A DNA stretch of 64,000 bases from contig CASEVY010000010.1 in NCBI GenBank assembly GCA_949291515.1, positions 1 to 64,000 on the forward strand, in the 5' to 3' direction. This DNA comes from an uncultured bacterium. GTDB taxonomy: Bacteria > Elusimicrobiota > Elusimicrobia > Elusimicrobiales > Elusimicrobiaceae. The position numbers and the translations under genes are program-made. A model generated the notes under the pieces. It did not search any database and had not been told where the DNA came from. It was given only the letters and a program-made list of their open reading frames with translations. This document shows positions 26,541 to 34,666 of the stretch, in pieces (position 1 is the first letter of the stretch; every line of letters starts with the position of its first letter).

Positions 26541-27212
26541 ATGGCTGATTTTGACATAGAAACCACAATAAGCGACGTTAAACTTTTTATAGAGAAACTG
26601 AAAAGCGACTTGCCGGAAGTTTTCAAAGACGAACCGCGCGCGTCCGAAAAGGACGGGCGTGCGGCGGACGCTTCTGTCGCGCCGGTCTGCGGGAAGGTAC
26701 TGTATCAGGGCAAATTGCTTAATTGCCAAGTGTCTTTGGAGCGGGCCCTTAAAGAGCCGCTTATAATACAGGAGGGAGAGGAACTGAAAATAACGATAAA
26801 CGATGAAAGCGTTTCTCTGCCCGACCTGGTGGAAAATTGGATAAGAGAGCAAGCGAAAAAAATATTGCCCGTAAAAGTGCGCGAAACGGCGCAGAAGATG
26901 GGCGTAAGCTACAACAATATAGTGATTAAAGACCAAAAGACGATGTGGGCGAGCTGCTCTTCCAAGAACAATTTAAATTTTTCTTACCGTATTTTAAAGA
27001 CGCCTTCGATAGTGCAGGATTATCTTATAGTGCACGAGTTGGCGCATTTGTTGCATTTCAATCACGGCGCGGAGTTTTGGGGCGAGGTGGAAAAGTATAT
27101 ACCTTCCTACAAAGAGCAGCGCAAATGGCTGAACGCAAACAGGTATGCCGTTATGGCGCCGTTGGACATCAAATACGAACCTTTAAAAGAGGAAGGACAT
27201 AGCGATGCTTAA
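26541..27212 (+). CDS. YgjP/DUF45-type metallopeptidase-fold protein
   Basis: 223 residues. The C-terminal half holds the family's zinc motif, HELAHLLHFNHGAEFW (HEXXH plus a third histidine), preceded by the conserved QKTMWASCSSKNNLNFSYRI and followed by WGEVEKYIPSYKEQRKWLN. Members of this group are annotated as M48-like or SprT-like peptidases; a substrate cannot be assigned here. The first 60 residues are acidic and not conserved. Its last eight bases overlap the start of the amidase gene, so the two are one transcript. Confidence 0.85.
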   Translation: MADFDIETTISDVKLFIEKLKSDLPEVFKDEPRASEKDGRAADASVAPVCGKVLYQGKLLNCQVSLERALKEPLIIQEGEELKITINDESVSLPDLVENWIREQAKKILPVKVRETAQKMGVSYNNIVIKDQKTMWASCSSKNNLNFSYRILKTPSIVQDYLIVHELAHLLHFNHGAEFWGEVEKYIPSYKEQRKWLNANRYAVMAPLDIKYEPLKEEGHSDA

Positions 27213-28923
27213 GAAACTCTTTTTGCCTTTGTTTTTGCTTTTGGGATTTTCTTTTTGCCAAGCGGCTACGGAAGTACCGGTAGAGATGTTGGGCAAGAAC
27301 AAAGGCGAAGTGAAGATAATAAACAAGGACGGCGTGGATTTCGTGGAGGCTTTGCGGCTGTCTAAAATATTAAAATTTCAAACTTCTTGGTTTGGCAGAT
27401 CAGGCCAGTTGAATTTAAAGGGCGGAGCGGGCTTTTTCTGCGTGTTGAGGGAGGGCGATTCTTACGCCTTGATAAAAGGGGAGAAATACTCCCTGCAGGC
27501 GCCCGTTTTCATAGAGGACGGAACCCTCTACGCGCCTTTAAGTTTTTTTAATTCCGACAAGATTAGATATTATTCCACATATCAGACGGAGTTTTCCGGC
27601 GGGAAAATAGTTATAGAGAAACTTTACGACATAGAATTGCTGGAAGTAAAAAACGACGACAATAAGGCCGATATAATTTTCAAGACGAAAGGTTCTGTTT
27701 CTTTCAACAAGGACAACAGGGGCAAATATTTTGCGGAAGTATTTTTCCCCAAGGCGGTTGTAAAGCGGGAAGAAACCATTCGCCCGAAAAACGAGTTTAT
27801 AGACAGGATAAAAATCCGCCAAACCGACGAAGGCACCGCCTTGACTGTTCAGCTTAAGGGGCGGGGCAACAATTGGGAAGTGTTCCAAGAAGGTGATTAC
27901 ATAGCTCTTTCCTGCGGGGAGAAAGCGCCGTCTTCTCCTTTGGGTTTATACGCATCGAACACGTCGTCTTATTCCGAGCAGAGTAGGGCCTCAAACGCAG
28001 GAGGAACGGGCGTTTTGGGCAAGCCGTCGGTTTTGGGTGAAGGTGTGGCCTCGCCTTTTACGAGCGGGGACGAGGATATTACGGAACTTGGGGACGAGTT
28101 TTTCGCGTCTTCCTCTTCAACGGGGTCCTCTTCCAAGCCTTCGGCGACTAAGGTAACGGTGGTAAACAAACTTGTTACTGCCAGGGAGTATGAGGAACGC
28201 AAGAATCCCTCGGCTGGCGAGCGTAAGTTTAGGATACTTATAGATCCCGGCCACGGCGGCAAGGACCCCGGCGCGGTAAAGCGTGGCAGCGCGAAGGAAA
28301 AAGACATCAATTTGGAAGTTGCCAAGAGTCTGTACAATCTGTTAAAGAAGGAACGCGGTTTTGAGGTAAAAATAACCAGGGATAAAGATGTCTTTATCAC
28401 TTTAGGCAACCGCGCTACGATGGGCAACGATTTTAAGGCGGACGTATTCGTATCGATACACGCCAATGCGGCCAAGCGCGCTTCGGCAAACGGTTTTGAG
28501 GTTTATTTCAGGTCGGATAAAGCCTCCGACGCGGAAGCTGCGGAAACGGCCGCTTTGGAAAACGAGGCTTTGCAATATGAAGGCAAAGAGGGGGGTAAGG
28601 TAACCTTTGCGGATTTGCTTCTTAAGTCGCTTGCCAACAACGAGAATATCAACCAAAGTTCCAAGCTGGCCGGGCATATAAGAAACAGCGTCAGCAAGAA
28701 GAGTTCCTCTTTGGGGATAAGAGTCCGCCAGGACAACGCCATAAGGCAAGCCAACTTTTACGTACTTAGAGGCGTACACGCGCCCGCGGTTCTGGTTGAG
28801 ATGGGCTATTTGAGCAACGCAAACGACAGGAAGCGTCTTAACACCAAAAGCGTAAAGCAGAAAATGGCGGAAAGTATCCGCGACGGGATAGTATCCTACG
28901 CCAAAGCGGAAGGCTGGCGGTAA
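27205..28923 (+). CDS. N-acetylmuramoyl-L-alanine amidase (AMIN + Amidase_3)
   Basis: 572 residues. A signal peptide (MLKKLFLPLF to about residue 20) is followed by a copper amine oxidase-like N-terminal domain, an AMIN-like region around FAEVFFPKAVVKREETI, a long Ser/Gly-rich linker, and the catalytic Amidase_3 domain from about residue 345: ILIDPGHGGKDPGA with the first zinc histidine, a glutamate in KEKDINLEVAKSL, DVFVSIHANAA with the second histidine, and PAVLVEMGYLSN. It would cleave the stem peptide from muramic acid in the periplasm, as in daughter-cell separation. Confidence 0.94.
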   Translation: MLKKLFLPLFLLLGFSFCQAATEVPVEMLGKNKGEVKIINKDGVDFVEALRLSKILKFQTSWFGRSGQLNLKGGAGFFCVLREGDSYALIKGEKYSLQAPVFIEDGTLYAPLSFFNSDKIRYYSTYQTEFSGGKIVIEKLYDIELLEVKNDDNKADIIFKTKGSVSFNKDNRGKYFAEVFFPKAVVKREETIRPKNEFIDRIKIRQTDEGTALTVQLKGRGNNWEVFQEGDYIALSCGEKAPSSPLGLYASNTSSYSEQSRASNAGGTGVLGKPSVLGEGVASPFTSGDEDITELGDEFFASSSSTGSSSKPSATKVTVVNKLVTAREYEERKNPSAGERKFRILIDPGHGGKDPGAVKRGSAKEKDINLEVAKSLYNLLKKERGFEVKITRDKDVFITLGNRATMGNDFKADVFVSIHANAAKRASANGFEVYFRSDKASDAEAAETAALENEALQYEGKEGGKVTFADLLLKSLANNENINQSSKLAGHIRNSVSKKSSSLGIRVRQDNAIRQANFYVLRGVHAPAVLVEMGYLSNANDRKRLNTKSVKQKMAESIRDGIVSYAKAEGWR

Positions 28924-28953
28924 TATTATATAATGATTTTGACCGAGGTCTAT

Positions 28954-30030
28954 ATGGAAAAAGAACTTAAAAAAACGGCTTTATACGACGTCTGTCTGGC
29001 GGCGGGCGGCAAAATGGTGGATTTCCACGGGTGGCTTTTGCCCGTGCAGTATGAGGGTATAATAGCGGAACACAAGGCCGTACGCGAAGCGGCCGGAATG
29101 TTTGACGTTTCTCATATGGGGCAGATATATTTTACCGGTAAAGACGCATATAAATTTTTACAAAGCGTGGCGACCAACGATTATAAACTTGAAGCGGGCC
29201 GCGGCGCTTATGCACATATTCTTAACGAGGCGGGCGGCATTATAGACGATATCATAGCATTCTGTCTTAACGAGGAGGAATTTTTGGTGGTGGTCAACTC
29301 CGCCGCACGCGATAAAGATTATGCCTGGTTTAAGAAAAAGGCGGAGGGCTTTGACGTGGCCGTAAGGGACGCTTCCGACGAATTTTCCATGCTGGCGCTG
29401 CAGGGCCCTAAGGCTTTGGATTATTTGGAACAGCTGGATCCTTGCATAAAACAGCTAAAGCGTTTTTGGATAAAGAAGGTTTCGCTGTTTGGGGCGGACT
29501 GTTATGTTACGCGTACCGGATATACCGGTGAAGACGGCGTGGAGATAATGGGGCCGCACGAAACCATAAAAGAGCTTTTTAAATGGTGTCTTTCCAACGG
29601 TTTTAAGCCTTGCGGGCTTGGCGCGCGCGACGTGTTAAGATTGGAGGCGGGATATTTGCTTTCCGGCAGCGATATGGACGAAAGCAGGAATCCGTACGAG
29701 GCTTCTTGCGGGTGGGTAGTCAAGCTGAATAAAGAGCAGGATTTTACGGCTAAGGATATAATGGCCAGGGTCAAAGCCGAAGGCGTAAAGGAAAGGCTAA
29801 TGGGTTTTAAAGTAAAGGGCGCGGGTATAGCGCGCGAAGGCTGCGCGGTATATAAGGACGGGAAGAAAATCGGTTCTTTAACCAGCGCCACCTATTCTCC
29901 GCTTTTTAAAGCTATAGGGGCGGGGTATGTCCCCAGCGGCATACAAGACGGGGACGCAGTTGAAATAGAAATACGCGGCAGGCTGGTAGCGGCCCAAGCC
30001 GTAAAGATGCCTTTTTACAAAAACATTTAA
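28954..30030 (+). CDS. gcvT: Glycine cleavage system T protein (aminomethyltransferase)
   Basis: 358 residues from ATG 28954 (MEKELKKTALYDVC), behind CCGAGG; an in-frame ATG at 28933 would add seven non-conserved residues. T protein transfers the methylene group from the lipoyl arm of H protein to tetrahydrofolate. Typical segments are KMVDFHGWLLPVQYEGI, MFDVSHMGQI, ALQGPKALDYL, RTGYTGEDGVEI and GLGARDVLRLEAGY. First gene of the gcvT-H-PA-PB-lplA run. Confidence 0.97.
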   Translation: MEKELKKTALYDVCLAAGGKMVDFHGWLLPVQYEGIIAEHKAVREAAGMFDVSHMGQIYFTGKDAYKFLQSVATNDYKLEAGRGAYAHILNEAGGIIDDIIAFCLNEEEFLVVVNSAARDKDYAWFKKKAEGFDVAVRDASDEFSMLALQGPKALDYLEQLDPCIKQLKRFWIKKVSLFGADCYVTRTGYTGEDGVEIMGPHETIKELFKWCLSNGFKPCGLGARDVLRLEAGYLLSGSDMDESRNPYEASCGWVVKLNKEQDFTAKDIMARVKAEGVKERLMGFKVKGAGIAREGCAVYKDGKKIGSLTSATYSPLFKAIGAGYVPSGIQDGDAVEIEIRGRLVAAQAVKMPFYKNI

Positions 30031-30042
30031 GAGAGGTTAAAA

Positions 30043-30417
30043 ATGTACGATCAAGAGAAATGCAAATTTGCCAAGACGCACGAATGGGCCTTTGTCGATG
30101 GCGATACGGCGACGGTCGGGATAAGCGACCACGCCCAGCACGAGATAAGCGACATAGTATTTGTGGAGCTTCCTCAGAAAGGCGCGCAGGTAAAAGCGGG
30201 GGAAAGATGCTGCGTGATAGAATCGGTAAAATCCGCTTCTGATATTTTCAGTCCCGTCAGCGGGGAAGTGGTGGAAGTAAACGAATCTGTAACTGCGGAT
30301 CCTTCTTTGGTCAACCGCGAGGCGCACGGCGCGGGCTGGCTGTTCAAAGTTAAAATGAGCGACGCTAAAGAGCTTGACTCGCTTTTGACTTTCGAAGATT
30401 ATAAAGCCACCTTGTAG
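30043..30417 (+). CDS. gcvH: Glycine cleavage system H protein
   Basis: 124 residues. The lipoyl domain is complete; the modified lysine is in CCVIESVKSASDIFSPVSG. KTHEWAFVDGDTATVGISDH is the typical N-terminal part and GAGWLFKVKMSD the C-terminal. H protein shuttles the aminomethyl group between P, T and L proteins. GAGAGG precedes the ATG. Confidence 0.98.
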   Translation: MYDQEKCKFAKTHEWAFVDGDTATVGISDHAQHEISDIVFVELPQKGAQVKAGERCCVIESVKSASDIFSPVSGEVVEVNESVTADPSLVNREAHGAGWLFKVKMSDAKELDSLLTFEDYKATL

Positions 30418-30435
30418 TTTGTCGTTTTAAATTTA

Positions 30436-30470
30436 CCCTTGCGCCCGCAATAGGCGCAAGGGACAGTATT
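30436..30470 (+). promoter_or_regulatory. Strong hairpin between gcvH and gcvPA
   Basis: Perfect 10-bp stem CCCTTGCGCC/GGCGCAAGGG (30436-30445 with 30453-30462), 7-base loop, followed only by ACAGTATTTTTG. It may act as a partial terminator or as a 3' protector that makes more gcvTH than gcvP mRNA (inference). Confidence 0.55.
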
Positions 30471-30484
30471 TTTGAGGGGAAGAA

Positions 30485-31813
30485 ATGTTTATATCCAATA
30501 CCGAAAAAGAAAAGCAGGAAATGCTGGAAGCGATAGGCGTAAAGTCTATAGAGGATTTGTTTGGGGATATCGATAGCGGCCTTTTGGCGGATAAGATAAA
30601 TCTGCCCGCCGCTCTGACTGAAGGGGAGCTTAGCGCCGAAGTGAAAAAGAAAGCGGCTTTAAATAAAGGGCTGATCAATTTTGCGGGCGCGGGGATATAC
30701 GAGCATTTCATACCCGCGGCGGTAAACGCGATAAGTTCGCGCGGCGAATTTCTGACGGCCTATACGCCCTATCAGGCGGAAGCGAGCCAAGGCACTTTGC
30801 AGGCTATTTACGAATATCAAAGCTGTATTTGCGCTTTGTTTGATATGGACGTATCTAACGCGTCGCATTATGACGGCGCCACCGCTTTGGCCGAGGCCTG
30901 CGGCGCGGCGGCGAGAATAAAGAACAAGAATAAAATTTTGCTTTCTTCCGCGCTTAATCCCGAATATAAACAGGTATTGGACACTTATTTTAAGGCGGGC
31001 GAAGCGGTTAAGTTCGAGCAAGTTCCGCTTAAAGGCGGCACATTGGACGAATCGGCCTTAAAAGAGCTTTTGGCAAGCGGAGAGTACGCCGCTTTCGTGC
31101 TTTCAAACCCGAATTTTTACGGCTGTTTGGAAGAAGCTCAAAACATATCCGATATCGTACACGGCGCCGGCGCTCTTTTGATAGCGCAGGTCAACCCGAT
31201 AAGTTTGGGCGTTTTGCAGACGCCCGGCTCTTACGGCGCGGATTTTGCCGTAGCCGAGGGGCAGTGCCTGGGCAATGCGATGAACTTCGGCGGGCCGACT
31301 TTGGGTATTTTCACTTGCAAAAAAGAATACGTGAGATATGTACCGGGGCGCATTTGCGGTATGGCAAAAGACGCGGCGGGCAAAAGGGCTTTCGTGCTTA
31401 CTTTGCAGGCCAGAGAACAGCATATAAGAAGGGAAAGAGCTTCGTCGAATATATGTTCCAATCAGGCTTTATGCGCGCTTAACGCGGCGATATATCTTAC
31501 GCTTATGGGGCCTCTGGGAATGCGCGAGGTGGCCGAGGCGAATATAGAAAACGCCCATATCCTAAAAGATATGCTCTGCGCGGACGGCAAGTACAAACTT
31601 AAATTTGACAGGCCGTTCTTTAACGAATTTGTTTTGGAATGCCCCGCCGCGGCGGGCAAGATAATTAAAGCGGCCGCCAAGAAAGGCTTTTTGGCGGGCT
31701 ATGACTTGGGGCGCGTCGATAAAAACCTCAAGAACTGCCTTTTAATCTGCGCGACGGAAACCAAGACCCGCAAGGATTTGGAAGATTTCGCTTCCTTAAT
31801 GAGGGGGATATAA
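30485..31813 (+). CDS. gcvPA: Glycine dehydrogenase (decarboxylating) subunit 1
   Basis: 442 residues, the alpha half of the split P protein. It begins MFISNTEKEKQEMLEAIGVK, with FAGAGIYEHFIPAAVNAI, FLTAYTPYQAEASQGTLQ and ERASSNICSNQALCALNAA, all conserved in this subunit. P protein decarboxylates glycine with PLP and loads H protein. GAGGGGAAGAA lies before the ATG. Confidence 0.97.
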   Translation: MFISNTEKEKQEMLEAIGVKSIEDLFGDIDSGLLADKINLPAALTEGELSAEVKKKAALNKGLINFAGAGIYEHFIPAAVNAISSRGEFLTAYTPYQAEASQGTLQAIYEYQSCICALFDMDVSNASHYDGATALAEACGAAARIKNKNKILLSSALNPEYKQVLDTYFKAGEAVKFEQVPLKGGTLDESALKELLASGEYAAFVLSNPNFYGCLEEAQNISDIVHGAGALLIAQVNPISLGVLQTPGSYGADFAVAEGQCLGNAMNFGGPTLGIFTCKKEYVRYVPGRICGMAKDAAGKRAFVLTLQAREQHIRRERASSNICSNQALCALNAAIYLTLMGPLGMREVAEANIENAHILKDMLCADGKYKLKFDRPFFNEFVLECPAAAGKIIKAAAKKGFLAGYDLGRVDKNLKNCLLICATETKTRKDLEDFASLMRGI

Positions 31814-31815
31814 AT

Positions 31816-33261
31816 ATGAACAATTATCCGCACAATTTACTTTCGATAGAGAAATCTTCAGCCTTAAGGCGCGGGGTGCAAATAAGGAAAGCGGGCAAAC
31901 GCGCGGGCGAATATTTGGACGGCAGATTTTTGCGTTCAAAGCCGCCTTTGCTGCCTTCGATGAGCGAGTTTGACGTCGTACGCCATTTCACCAATCTGTC
32001 CAGATTGAATTTCTGTTTGGATACTCATTTTTATCCTTTGGGGTCCTGCACGATGAAGTATAACCCCAAAGCCTATGACGTTTTAAGCGGCTTGGACGGT
32101 TTTTCCTCTTTGCACCCGTATTGCCCCGAAGATTGCGCGCAAGGCACTTTAAGCATTATATACGGCTTGGAAAAACAATTAAAAGAGATAACTGGCTTGG
32201 CGGCTTTTACTCTTCAGCCTGCGGCGGGTGCGCACGGCGAGTTTACGGGCGCTTTAATAGCGCGCGCCTATCATAAGGACCGCAAAGATTTTGACCGCAG
32301 CGAGATTATCATACCAGATACCGCCCACGGCACCAATCCGGCTACGGCGGCGATGGCCGGGTGCAAGGTGGTGAACATTAAGTCCGGCCCGGACGGCAGA
32401 GTGGATTTGGAAGAACTGAAAAAGGTTCTAAGTTCCAAAACCGCGCTTGTTATGCTTACGATACCCAATACGGTCGGGCTGTTTGAGAAAGACATAAAGG
32501 AAATCGCGCGCCTCACGCATGAGGCGGGCGCGCTTCTTTATATGGACGGCGCGAATTTAAACGCCTTAATAGGCATAGTAAAGCCCGCGGATATGGGCGT
32601 AGACATTATGCACATCAATTTGCATAAGACGATAGCTACTCCGCACGGCGGCGGCGGGCCCGGCGCGGGTGCGGTGGGCGTCTGCGGGAAACTGGCCGAT
32701 TTTCTGCCCGTTCCGCGCGTCATTTGTGACGGCAAGAAGTATAAATTGGACAGCAAATCCAAAAAGAGCATCGGCAAAGTAAAAAGTTTTTACGGCAATA
32801 TATCGGTGCTTATAAGGGCATATTGTTATTTAAGGCAATTTGACGGGGACAGCCTTAAGGAAGTGGCGCGCGGCGCGGTATTAAACGCCAATTACGTAAG
32901 GGTTAAATTGTCTAAATATTTCCCCGCTTATTTTGACGAAGTCTGTATGCACGAATGCGTTTTGACGATAGACAAAGGCGTATTGCCCAATGCCAAAACG
33001 ATAGACGTAGCCAAAATGCTGCTTGATATGGGCTTTCACGCGCCGACGATATACTTTCCGCTTATAGTGCCGGAGGCCATTATGGTGGAGCCTACGGAAA
33101 CGGAAAGCAAGCAGACTTTGGATAAATTTATAAGCGCGATGACGAGCATCTTTTTGGAGGCGGGCACCAATCCCGAGGTTCTGCACGAAGCGCCTAAGAA
33201 CTGCCCCGTAAAGAGGATAGACGAAGTCAGCGCCGCAAGAGAGCCGAATTTGAGATGGTAA
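31816..33261 (+). CDS. gcvPB: Glycine dehydrogenase (decarboxylating) subunit 2
   Basis: 481 residues, the PLP-bearing half of the split P protein. The cofactor lysine is in MHINLHKTIATPHGGGGPG. Other conserved segments are PLGSCTMKYNPK, LQPAAGAHGEFTGALIARAY and DTAHGTNPATAAMAG. It starts two bases after gcvPA, consistent with the 1:1 heterodimer pair. Confidence 0.98.
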   Translation: MNNYPHNLLSIEKSSALRRGVQIRKAGKRAGEYLDGRFLRSKPPLLPSMSEFDVVRHFTNLSRLNFCLDTHFYPLGSCTMKYNPKAYDVLSGLDGFSSLHPYCPEDCAQGTLSIIYGLEKQLKEITGLAAFTLQPAAGAHGEFTGALIARAYHKDRKDFDRSEIIIPDTAHGTNPATAAMAGCKVVNIKSGPDGRVDLEELKKVLSSKTALVMLTIPNTVGLFEKDIKEIARLTHEAGALLYMDGANLNALIGIVKPADMGVDIMHINLHKTIATPHGGGGPGAGAVGVCGKLADFLPVPRVICDGKKYKLDSKSKKSIGKVKSFYGNISVLIRAYCYLRQFDGDSLKEVARGAVLNANYVRVKLSKYFPAYFDEVCMHECVLTIDKGVLPNAKTIDVAKMLLDMGFHAPTIYFPLIVPEAIMVEPTETESKQTLDKFISAMTSIFLEAGTNPEVLHEAPKNCPVKRIDEVSAAREPNLRW

Positions 33262-33953
33262 AAATACTTTCTTCGCCGCGATTTGACGTCTTCGCGCAAA
33301 TGGCGTTGGACGAGGTTTTGGTCGGGGAAGAAAGTTTAAAGACGGAAGATTTATGCCGTTTCTTTAATTGGAGCGGCGGAGTTTGCGCAACTTTCGGGTA
33401 TGCTCAGTTTTATCAATCGTGCAAGGCTCAGTTTGAGGCTTTGGGCATAACGGAATACACCCGACGTCCGACGGGCGGCGGTATAGTTTTGCATAAGGAC
33501 GATTTGACTTTCAGTCTGATATTTAACTATGGCGGGGTCTTAAACGTTCGGCAGATATACGATAAGCTGCACGGCCTGATAAGGGAAGGCTTTGAGCGAA
33601 GCGGGATAAAGGTTGATTCTTACGGCGCGCAAAGCGATTATCGGCCCGCGCCGGGCGGGGTAAGCGCTAGCTGTTTTACAAATCCCGTCGGCGGGGACCT
33701 GATGGCGGGCGGGCGCAAGATTTTGGGCGGCGCTATGCGCCGCTACGGCGGAAGGATACTTTATCAGGGCAGTTTGCAGTATAAAGACGCACGCGGCAAT
33801 GGCGGTTTCGAGGATATTATAGCGCGCGCATTTGCCGAGTTTTTGGGCGGCGCCGATTTGCGGAAGACGGATCTCCCGCCCGATATCGTCAAGGAGGCCG
33901 AAAGTTTGGCTTTGGGAAGGTACCGCACGCAAAGCTGGATAGGCAAGTTTTGA
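33255..33953 (+). CDS. Lipoate-protein ligase A-like / octanoyltransferase family protein
   Basis: 232 residues with the biotin/lipoate ligase catalytic fold: FNWSGGVCATFGYAQ, the binding loop YTRRPTGGGIVLHKDDLTFS, and GGRKILGGAMRRYGGRILYQ followed by GSLQY. Overlapping the end of gcvPB by seven bases, it is almost surely the enzyme that lipoylates GcvH. The cysteine in SASCFTNPVGGDL is where LipM-type octanoyltransferases keep their nucleophile, so transfer from octanoyl-ACP is as possible as ATP-dependent ligation; the C-terminal accessory domain of E. coli LplA is absent. Confidence 0.85.
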   Translation: MVKILSSPRFDVFAQMALDEVLVGEESLKTEDLCRFFNWSGGVCATFGYAQFYQSCKAQFEALGITEYTRRPTGGGIVLHKDDLTFSLIFNYGGVLNVRQIYDKLHGLIREGFERSGIKVDSYGAQSDYRPAPGGVSASCFTNPVGGDLMAGGRKILGGAMRRYGGRILYQGSLQYKDARGNGGFEDIIARAFAEFLGGADLRKTDLPPDIVKEAESLALGRYRTQSWIGKF

Positions 33954-34666
33954 TGGTTATGAATCGTATAGCCAAATTATTTTTGGGCATAGTACTGTTG
34001 CCGCTGGCCTTTAGCATATTGCTTTCGGTTTTTGAGGTTTTATGGTATATAGCCAAAGGCTATAAGATAACTTTGTATTTTATATTGGGTGCGGTTTTAT
34101 ACGTATTGATTCATTTGTTCTTTTATAATTTTTCAAGGTTTTACGTAATGGCGCACGAGTTCAGCCACGCAGTCGCGGCCTGGATCTGCGGATATAAAGT
34201 AAGCGGATTGAGCGTAAGAAGCGACAGCGGGGAAGTGAAAGTAAGCGATATAAACACTTTCGTTTTGCTGGCGCCTTACTGTGTGCCGCTTTACAGTTTA
34301 ATTGTTACGCTTGTTTATTTGCTTATTAATTTATTTGTAGATGGGGCGGAGCGATACGGCAGTATATTTTTGGCGCTTTTCGGTTTTTGTACGGCGCTGC
34401 ATTTGACGCATACGTACAAGGCTTTGACGGAGACGGAGCAGAGCGACATAAGCAGAGCGGGCGGCGGGATATTTTCCTTTTCGCTGATAATACTGATAAA
34501 TATGGCCATAATTTTAGCTTTGGCGGAGATATACTTTCCGGGGATTATTCCGATAGGGTCTTTAAGCGGCGGGATAATAAAGCGCACTATACAATTTTGG
34601 AAATGGTTTTTTGATAATTTATATTCGTTTGGCATTAAGTTTTTTGACGGTACGGTCGAGTCATGA
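33953..34666 (+). CDS. Membrane HEXXH protein, possible M50-like peptidase
   Basis: 237 residues with about six membrane segments. A zinc-type motif HEFSHA (residues 68-73) lies at the end of a hydrophobic segment, as in site-2 protease-like M50 enzymes. No clear second motif (NPDG) was found, so the peptidase assignment is tentative. ATG 33953 overlaps the preceding stop (TGATG), and the gene overlaps the AsmA-like gene by four bases, suggesting a linked envelope function. I cannot name a family with certainty. Confidence 0.62.
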   Translation: MVMNRIAKLFLGIVLLPLAFSILLSVFEVLWYIAKGYKITLYFILGAVLYVLIHLFFYNFSRFYVMAHEFSHAVAAWICGYKVSGLSVRSDSGEVKVSDINTFVLLAPYCVPLYSLIVTLVYLLINLFVDGAERYGSIFLALFGFCTALHLTHTYKALTETEQSDISRAGGGIFSFSLIILINMAIILALAEIYFPGIIPIGSLSGGIIKRTIQFWKWFFDNLYSFGIKFFDGTVES

